Below are positions 24,439 to 30,138 of a stretch of DNA of 61,702 nt, piece by piece (position 1 is the first letter of the stretch; each line of letters starts with the position of its first letter). The notes beneath the pieces are model-generated. The model made no database searches and was not told where the DNA came from. It saw nothing but the letters and a program-made list of their open reading frames with translations. The position numbers were made by a program, and so were the translations under genes. This DNA is from Novosphingobium lindaniclasticum LE124 (GTDB taxonomy: Bacteria > Pseudomonadota > Alphaproteobacteria > Sphingomonadales > Sphingomonadaceae), in assembly GCF_000445125.1 (NCBI RefSeq), contig NZ_ATHL01000139.1, positions 1-61,702 on the forward strand, read 5' to 3'.

Positions 24439-26739
24439 ATGACTGACCTCGGTGCGAGGATCGCGAAAATCTGGAAAAGCGCCCGGTTTCGCATCGTCTT
24501 CTGGGCAGCCCTCACCGGCGTCCTGCTGGGCGTGACCGGCGCGGCGCTGCCGCTGGAGGATGTGCTCATCAACGGCCGAACCTGGCTGCGCCTGCACCCC
24601 TCCAAGGGCGAGATCGTCATGGTCCTTCAGGACGGGAAGACTCTGGAAGAACTGGAAGCTCTGGACGTTACGCGAGCAAACGACGCACAAGTCATCCGCA
24701 ACTTGCAGAAGGCTGAAGTCAGCCGCGTTTTCATCGACCGGTTCCTAGACGATCACGATAAGGAGCCGGGTCGAAGTCAGTTCCTCCAAGCGCTAAAGGC
24801 GTTCCCGGATCGCGTGTTCCTGGGTGCGATGCCGGCCAAGGATGGGCCACGGGGCAATTATGCCGCGGCAATGCCGTCCGCTGGATTTCTCGAGAATGCT
24901 CACGCCGTTTCGCTTTTGGCGCTCGATCATCCATTCAATCTGAGCAAGAGCCTGCCATTCTCCTCCGACAGTCCAAGAGGGCAGATCCCCAGCCTTGCTG
25001 CGAGTATTGCGGGGGTGTCGAGGTCTAGCGATCGTGTCTTCAGACCGGATTACGCTATCGACTACACGACAATTCCGACCATAAGTTATGTCGATATACT
25101 CGAGGGGCGTTTCGATCAGGCGGCCGTGCGCGGCAAAGACGTCATCATCGCGCCAAGCGCAGAGGTCTATCATGATCTCCACACTTTGCCGGCGCAGGGC
25201 TACGCTCCTGGCGCGTTCTTCCATGCGATCGCGGCAGAGACCCTCAAGGAAGGTGTTCCGATCGAACTGGGATGGCTTCCAGCCTTTCTTGTCGTGCTGG
25301 GGGTCATCCTGTCCGGCCTGGGCCGAGGGCGCGTGCTCGACGTCTATCGCTTTTCGGGTCTGGTAGCTGTCGTCATCGTTGCGCCGCTTGCGCTCGACCA
25401 GTTCCGCTTTCAGGTCGATATCGTTCCTGCGATCGCCATGGCTGCCGTAGCCGTCTTCCGCATGCGCAATCTCGATCGCGTCGAGGTGGCCGGAGAAACC
25501 AACTCCGGTTCAGGCCTTCCGAGCATACAGGTTCTCCGCAAGTACGACGCCGTGTCGAGCCGCATCCTCGTCGCGCTCCAGATCCGGAATTACGGCGCTA
25601 TTATCGGCAGTTTCGCCGAACACGTAGAGGCTCAGGTCGCCAATGAAATCGTGCGCCGCATTCGCATCAGCGACAGCGAAGTGACCGTCTATCACGAAGG
25701 CGGCATGTTCATGTGGCTCTCGACGATCCGCAGCACTTTCGACTTGTTCGAGAACCTCGAGGGGCTGCACCGTATCGTTCAGAACGGCATCCAGGTCGGC
25801 GGCCTGGATATCGATCTTTCATTCAATTGCGGAATCGACTCAGAATTCGACCGTCCTGTCTCGAGTCGCGTCGCCAGCGCCATGCAGTCGGCCGAAGAGG
25901 CCGTGCGCAACGACGAACTCGTCTACAAGTTCGACAGCCGCAAACATGAGGCGCAGTGGGAGATCTCACTGTTGACGCAACTCGACCGCGCGATCGACAA
26001 TGGCGAAGTCTGGGTGGCCTATCAGCCGAAGCTGGACCTTACCAGCAATCGCGTAAGCGGGGCGGAAGCGCTGGTCCGTTGGACTCATCCTGAGCGTGGT
26101 CCGATCAGTCCGGACAAGTTCATCCGCATCGCCGAAGAGTTCCACCGGATCGAACGCATCACGCGTTTTGTAATTAATGATGCCGTGCGCACTGCCGTCG
26201 AACTGCGGCGGCAGGGCTTCGACATGACCATCTCGGTCAACATTTCGGCGCAGCTTCTGAGGAATCCCGGCTTGCCGGACATGATCGCGGAAATCCTCGC
26301 GATCTATGGGCTGCCCGCCGAGATGCTGATTCTCGAGATCACCGAGACGGACCGGCTCGATCGCAGTTCGCGCACGTTCCAGATGCTCCAGAAACTGGTT
26401 CAGTCCGGCATTCGCCTGTCTATCGACGACTTCGGTACCGGCAACGCGACGATCGACTATCTGCGTTATGTCCCTGCCGCCGAGGTCAAGATCGACAAGG
26501 TCTTCATTCAGGCGATGGAGGGCAACAAGGAGGATCTCCTGCTGGTCCAGTCTATCATCGAGATGGCGCATTCGCAGGATCGCACGGTCGTTGCCGAAGG
26601 CGTGGAAACCCAGGCGGCATTGGAGATCCTCCGGGCCATGCAGTGCGACGCCATCCAGGGGTACTACGTCAGCCGGCCCGTCCCGTTCCGGGACCTGCTC
26701 ACGCAGATCGTGGGGAGGGAGGCTCGGCAGATAGGTTAA
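24439..26739 (+). CDS. CHASE2-EAL c-di-GMP phosphodiesterase-like protein
   Basis: A 766-residue membrane signalling protein. An N-terminal helix is followed by a periplasmic CHASE2 sensor (about residues 40-265), a cluster of helices (about 275-340), a degenerate GGDEF domain (EGGMF near 419 in place of GGDEF) and an intact EAL domain. In the EAL part the signature is GAEALVRW (near 541), with SVNISAQLL, LEITETDRL, DDFGTG (near 663) and VVAEGVET all present, so c-di-GMP hydrolysis is likely. It follows the exopolysaccharide operon by 236 bp and may control it. The start is ATG 24439, preceded by gggg. Confidence 0.92.
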   Translation: MTDLGARIAKIWKSARFRIVFWAALTGVLLGVTGAALPLEDVLINGRTWLRLHPSKGEIVMVLQDGKTLEELEALDVTRANDAQVIRNLQKAEVSRVFIDRFLDDHDKEPGRSQFLQALKAFPDRVFLGAMPAKDGPRGNYAAAMPSAGFLENAHAVSLLALDHPFNLSKSLPFSSDSPRGQIPSLAASIAGVSRSSDRVFRPDYAIDYTTIPTISYVDILEGRFDQAAVRGKDVIIAPSAEVYHDLHTLPAQGYAPGAFFHAIAAETLKEGVPIELGWLPAFLVVLGVILSGLGRGRVLDVYRFSGLVAVVIVAPLALDQFRFQVDIVPAIAMAAVAVFRMRNLDRVEVAGETNSGSGLPSIQVLRKYDAVSSRILVALQIRNYGAIIGSFAEHVEAQVANEIVRRIRISDSEVTVYHEGGMFMWLSTIRSTFDLFENLEGLHRIVQNGIQVGGLDIDLSFNCGIDSEFDRPVSSRVASAMQSAEEAVRNDELVYKFDSRKHEAQWEISLLTQLDRAIDNGEVWVAYQPKLDLTSNRVSGAEALVRWTHPERGPISPDKFIRIAEEFHRIERITRFVINDAVRTAVELRRQGFDMTISVNISAQLLRNPGLPDMIAEILAIYGLPAEMLILEITETDRLDRSSRTFQMLQKLVQSGIRLSIDDFGTGNATIDYLRYVPAAEVKIDKVFIQAMEGNKEDLLLVQSIIEMAHSQDRTVVAEGVETQAALEILRAMQCDAIQGYYVSRPVPFRDLLTQIVGREARQIG

Positions 26740-26766
26740 AAAAGTCTTGATGACCTTTTAACCTAT
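26731..26766 (+). repeat. 11-bp perfect inverted repeat over the EAL stop codon
   Basis: ATAGGTTAAAA (26731-26741) pairs with TTTTAACCTAT (26756-26766) across a 14-nt loop. The left arm contains the stop codon of the EAL gene. It could end that transcript, though the T-run is inside the stem. Confidence 0.7.
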
Positions 26767-26772
26767 TGTTAT

Positions 26773-26810
26773 CCATGTGCTCAGCCGCAAGATAGCGGCG
26801 GATCACATGG
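26773..26810 (+). ncRNA. 16-pair hairpin before the mini-ORF
   Basis: CCATGTG (26773-26779) pairs with CACATGG (26804-26810), and the inner arms GCCGC (26784-26788) and GCGGC (26795-26799) close a 6-nt loop. Fourteen of 16 positions pair. It sits directly upstream of the 11-codon ORF and is not followed by T, so it looks like a leader structure rather than a terminator. The strand assignment is inferred from the ORF and terminator that follow. Confidence 0.5.
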
Positions 26811-26819
26811 GGTAATGTT

Positions 26820-26855
26820 ATGTACAGCTGGAACTGGGGCAGCCTCGGCCGCTAA
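26820..26855 (+). CDS. 11-residue mini-ORF with two Trp codons
   Basis: The ORF reads MYSWNWGSLGR and stops at TAA 26853-26855. GGGG lies 7-10 nt before the ATG as a weak ribosome-binding site. It is followed after 11 nt by a strong intrinsic terminator and preceded by a stable hairpin, and no plus-strand gene lies beyond for over 6 kb. It resembles an attenuator leader peptide without a target gene. Expression is unproven. Confidence 0.35.
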   Translation: MYSWNWGSLGR

Positions 26856-26866
26856 TCATCAAATGG

Positions 26867-26898
26867 GTGCGGCACTTCGCAAGAAGTGCCGCACTTTT
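26867..26898 (+). terminator. Strong Rho-independent terminator
   Basis: A 12-bp perfect stem GTGCGGCACTTC/GAAGTGCCGCAC closed by a GCAA tetraloop and followed by TTTTCC. It terminates whatever is transcribed through the mini-ORF. Confidence 0.9.
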
Positions 26899-26945
26899 CC
26901 TTTCAGGACCGCAGAAATCTGCCGTTTTCGGTAAGATCATCGCAT

Positions 26946-26975
26946 CGCCCTTCCTTCACGGGAACGGGCGTTTTT
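26946..26975 (+). terminator. Second intrinsic terminator
   Basis: The stem CGCCCTTCC pairs with GGAA, a one-base bulge and GGGCG, and is followed by TTTTT. It lies 48 nt after the first terminator. Between them a small hairpin GCAGA/TCTGC (26911-26922) is visible. The rest of 26976-27081 shows nothing clear. Confidence 0.75.
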
Positions 26976-27081
26976 CATTCGTGCGCTGCTTGATGTCGGC
27001 GACAGAGGCGCGCGAATCTATCCACGCGAAGGCGATAGGACCCCTTCCACGTTAAGATTCGATTCGCAGATGTTAACGATT

Positions 27082-28197
27082 TCAGTCTTCGCCGTGACCC
27101 ATGGCGAGATAATCGGCGCTCTGCATTTCGTTGAGACGGCTGACCGTCCGCTCGAATTCGAAGCGGCCATCGCCAGCTTCGTAGAGATCTTCAGGGGCGG
27201 CATCCGCAGCCGCGATCAGCTTGACCTTGTTCTCGTAAAGCGCGTCGATCAGCGTCACGAAGCGCGCCGCTTCATTGCGGCGGTCCGGCCCCATCTTGGG
27301 AATGCCCACGAGAATGACCGTGTGGTAGGCACGGGCGATGGCGAGGTAGTCGGCCGCGCCGCGAGCCTCGCCGCAAAGGCGCTTGAAACTGAAGACGCCC
27401 ACGCCCTTCAGGCTCTTGGGGACGTGCAGTATGCGCCCGCCGCCGACATCGAGGTCCGCCGAGGGGACATGGTCGCTGTCCTCGGGGGGATAGTCGGTCA
27501 GGCGGTAGAAGGCCTCACGCGCCTGCTCGGTCGCGGCTTCGCCCAGCGGGAAGTGCCAGGTCGCCATTCCGCCCAGTCTATGAAGGCGATAATCGGTCGG
27601 TCCGTTCAGCGTCAGCACGTCCAGTTCCTTCTCGATCAGGTCGATGAAGGGCAGGAAGTGCTCCCGATTGAGGCCGTTCTTGTAGAGGTCCTTGGGCGCA
27701 CGGTTCGACGTAGTGACGATCGTCACGCCTTCGTCGAGGATGAGGTGTGTGAACAGCCGGCTCATGATCATGGCGTCGGCGGAATTGTTCACCACCATCT
27801 CGTCGAAGGCGAGCACGCGGACGTTGCGCGCGATGGTTGCCGCGACCGGCGGTATGGGGTCGCCGCTTTCCTTACGGCGCTCGTCACGCAAAAGGGCATG
27901 AACCTCCAGCATGAAGGCATGGAAGTGGATGCGCCGCTTTTCCTCGATATCGAGTGTCTGGTGGAACAGGTCCATCAGCATCGATTTCCCGCGTCCGACG
28001 CCGCCCCACATGTAGAGGCCGCGAGGAGAGGGCTCCTTCTTGCCCAGCAGCTTGCCGAACAATCCGGTAGACTTACGGGCCTTGTAGATCTCGCGCTGAA
28101 GCCGGTTGAGGCGGTCGGCAGCGGCAGCCTGCTCCGGATCGGAGCGCAGTTCGCCGGTCGCGACAAGCGCTTCGTATCTCTCGAGCATGGCGGTCAT
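27082..28197 (-). CDS. zapE: Cell division protein ZapE (AFG1-like ATPase)
   Basis: A 371-residue AAA-type ATPase. Walker A is MWGGVGRGKSM (about residues 63-73), Walker B is VLAFDEMVV, and ADAMIMSRLF and TSNRAPKDLYKNGL are family hallmarks. In E. coli ZapE binds FtsZ and modulates Z-ring stability. The ATG at 28197 overlaps the thioesterase stop by 4 bp, which fixes the start. It is the last gene of the minus-strand group sdhB, thioesterase, zapE. Confidence 0.95.
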   Translation of the reverse strand: MTAMLERYEALVATGELRSDPEQAAAADRLNRLQREIYKARKSTGLFGKLLGKKEPSPRGLYMWGGVGRGKSMLMDLFHQTLDIEEKRRIHFHAFMLEVHALLRDERRKESGDPIPPVAATIARNVRVLAFDEMVVNNSADAMIMSRLFTHLILDEGVTIVTTSNRAPKDLYKNGLNREHFLPFIDLIEKELDVLTLNGPTDYRLHRLGGMATWHFPLGEAATEQAREAFYRLTDYPPEDSDHVPSADLDVGGGRILHVPKSLKGVGVFSFKRLCGEARGAADYLAIARAYHTVILVGIPKMGPDRRNEAARFVTLIDALYENKVKLIAAADAAPEDLYEAGDGRFEFERTVSRLNEMQSADYLAMGHGED

Positions 28198-28652
28198 CGC
28201 ACGCTCGGCTTTCGCAAGGTGCCCAGGAAGCTCGAAACCAGAGTGTCGCCTTGCTCGGCGGTTCCGCGCAGGAACGCGAGGCGCCCCGTTTCGTGCATGA
28301 CCTCGCAGACGGCGTCGAGCGGCTGACCGATGCGGCCTGCGCCGATGAACTGGTTATGCAGATCGAGCGTCACCGCGCCGGATACCGCCGGTCCTAGAAC
28401 GGTGTAGATCGCTGCGAACATGGCGACGTCGATGAAGGCGAGAGTCACGCCGCCATGAACATTGCCATGCATGTTGCTGTGGCGGCGTTCGAGTTCGAGC
28501 AGGCGCACACGCGCGCTGCGCTCGCCTTCGCGCCGGATGATCATCCGGCCCAGGCCCGCCGTGTTGAAGCAGCTATCGTCGTCGAGGTTCCAGGTGAACC
28601 AGCCCGGATGGTCCGGGGCCGGTTCATGGATGAATGCCGCTTCAGACGTCAC
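28194..28652 (-). CDS. PaaI-type hotdog thioesterase
   Basis: A 152-residue hotdog-fold protein. The segment MHGNVHGGVTLAFIDVAMFAAIY holds the HGG motif and the acidic residue of PaaI-type acyl-CoA thioesterases. It should hydrolyse short- or aryl-acyl-CoA in the cytoplasm. It is 31 bp downstream of sdhB and overlaps zapE by 4 bp. The exact substrate is unknown. Confidence 0.88.
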   Translation of the reverse strand: MTSEAAFIHEPAPDHPGWFTWNLDDDSCFNTAGLGRMIIRREGERSARVRLLELERRHSNMHGNVHGGVTLAFIDVAMFAAIYTVLGPAVSGAVTLDLHNQFIGAGRIGQPLDAVCEVMHETGRLAFLRGTAEQGDTLVSSFLGTLRKPSVR

Positions 28653-28683
28653 GACGGCGATACCGTGGCCGGATCCGTAAGGA

Positions 28684-29466
28684 TCAGACCTGGCGCTCCG
28701 CCTGCATCTTCTTGATTTCGGCGATGGCGCGCGCGGGCGACAGGCCCTTGGGGCAGACGTTGGCGCAGTTCATGATCGTGTGGCAGCGATAGAGACGGAA
28801 GGGATCTTCCAGCTCGTCGAGGCGCTCGCCGGTCATCTCATCGCGGCTGTCAGCCAGCCAGCGATAGGCCTGGAGCAGGATTGCCGGACCCAGGAACTTG
28901 TCGGAGTTCCACCAGTAGCTCGGGCACGAGGTCGAGCAGCAGGCGCAGAGGATGCACTCATAGAGGCCGTCGAGCTTTTCGCGCTGTTCGGGGCTCTGGA
29001 GGCGCTCCTTGCCCGACGGGGTGGTCGAGACGGTTTGCAGCCAGGGGCGGATCGAGGCGTATTGCGCGTAGAAGTGCGTGAAGTCGGGAACGAGGTCCTT
29101 GATCACTTCCATGTGCGGCAGCGGGGTGATGCGGATGTCGCCCTTGAGATCCTCGATCGCGGTGGTGCAGGCGAGGCCGTTCTTGCCGTTCATGTTCATC
29201 GAGCAGGAGCCGCAGATACCTTCGCGGCACGAGCGGCGGAAGGTCAGCGTCGAGTCGATCTCGTTCTTGATCTTGATGATCGCGTCGAGCACCATCGGGC
29301 CGCAATCGTCGAGGTCGATCTCGAACGTGTCGTAGCGCGGGTTCTCGCCGGAATCCGGGTCGTAGCGGTAGACGGTGAACTTCTTGACGCGCGCAGCGCC
29401 CTCGGCCTTGTGAACCTTGCCCTGCTTCTTGATCTTGCTGTTGGCCGGGAGGGTGAAGCTCGCCAT
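28684..29466 (-). CDS. sdhB: Succinate dehydrogenase iron-sulfur subunit
   Basis: A 260-residue iron-sulfur subunit of complex II. The 2Fe-2S ligands are C80, C85, C88 and C100 (CREGICGSC and NGLAC). The C-terminal half has CILCACCSTSCP and CHTIMNCANVCP for the 4Fe-4S and 3Fe-4S clusters. The start is ATG 29466, giving the N-terminus MASFTLPANSK. sdhA, sdhC and sdhD are not adjacent: the genes after it are a thioesterase and zapE, and nothing coding lies upstream on its strand until rne. Confidence 0.97.
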   Translation of the reverse strand: MASFTLPANSKIKKQGKVHKAEGAARVKKFTVYRYDPDSGENPRYDTFEIDLDDCGPMVLDAIIKIKNEIDSTLTFRRSCREGICGSCSMNMNGKNGLACTTAIEDLKGDIRITPLPHMEVIKDLVPDFTHFYAQYASIRPWLQTVSTTPSGKERLQSPEQREKLDGLYECILCACCSTSCPSYWWNSDKFLGPAILLQAYRWLADSRDEMTGERLDELEDPFRLYRCHTIMNCANVCPKGLSPARAIAEIKKMQAERQV

Positions 29467-29754
29467 GAAGAAATCCCCGTGATCTTGCACTGCGGCACGA
29501 ACCGCGACTGTGAATGTCCCCTTAGCGATTCAGTCGCGCGGGGCAAGGGCAAGAGTGCGCGCAATAGCGGTTTCCTGGCCTCAGGGTGTTGCAAATCGGT
29601 CCGGCGGGATTGCGGCAGGCGAACGATTCCGGGCGCCGGGCGGGCGAAACGGGGGCATGATCGCGCGGTACAGCGGCCTTCCGCTGAGGGCGGGTTTGCG
29701 GCTTGACTCCAAACACCGCGGCGCGGCTTGCGAACACATGTGAGCGCGACAATG
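29467..29754. other. Intergenic region upstream of sdhB
   Basis: About 290 bp between sdhB (minus) and the broken DUF4242 gene (plus). I see no promoter or structure that stands out; it probably carries the sdhB promoter. Confidence 0.5.
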
Positions 29755-30037
29755 ATGAAGCGCTATGTGATCGAACGCGATTTTACCCGGCGTGGGCGGG
29801 CTGAGCGAGGCGGAACTGGGCGGGGCGGCGCGGACATCCCATCCGGCGCTGGGACAGATACCCGGCCTGCGATGGCAGCATTCCTATGTCGCCGGTGACA
29901 AGACCTTCTGCATCTACCTGGCCGAAAGCGAAGGGCGGATTCGCGAACATGCGCAGCGGTCCGCCTTTCCGGCGCCGCGCATTACCGAAATTGCGGCGAT
30001 CATCGATCCGACGAGCGAAAGTAGCTGCGCGAACTGA
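29755..30037 (+). pseudogene. DUF4242 protein gene, frameshifted
   Basis: The 5' part (from ATG 29755) reads MKRYVIERD and the 3' part, in another frame, reads GVGGLSEAELGGAARTSHPAL through AIIDPTSE. Together they are a standard ~90-residue DUF4242 (SCO4226-like) protein. The frames join if one T of the TTTT run at 29781-29784 is removed, which gives RDLPGVGG. Upstream of the second frame there is a stop at 29768 and only a late GTG (29792). It is either a recent frameshift or a homopolymer sequencing error. Confidence 0.75.
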
Positions 30038-30056
30038 CGTCCGTTTTCCCGCCGGC

Positions 30057-30097
30057 AAATGAAAGGCCCGCACGTCGCCGTGCGGGGCCTTTCATTT
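30057..30097. terminator. Bidirectional hairpin terminator between DUF4242 and rne
   Basis: An 18-nt arm (30057-30074) pairs with 30079-30097 with one bulged G and a 4-nt loop. Both flanks are A/T-rich (AAATGAAA and TTTCATTT), so it can work in both directions. It serves the converging rne and DUF4242 transcripts. Confidence 0.9.
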
Positions 30098-30138
30098 GCC
30101 GGGCGGGGCGAGGGCGGGGGTGAACCGCCCTCGCGCAC

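Noticed and set aside
26820..26898. Classical trp attenuator
   Set aside because: The mini-ORF and terminator look like one, but no trp gene or other plus-strand gene follows, so cis attenuation is unlikely.
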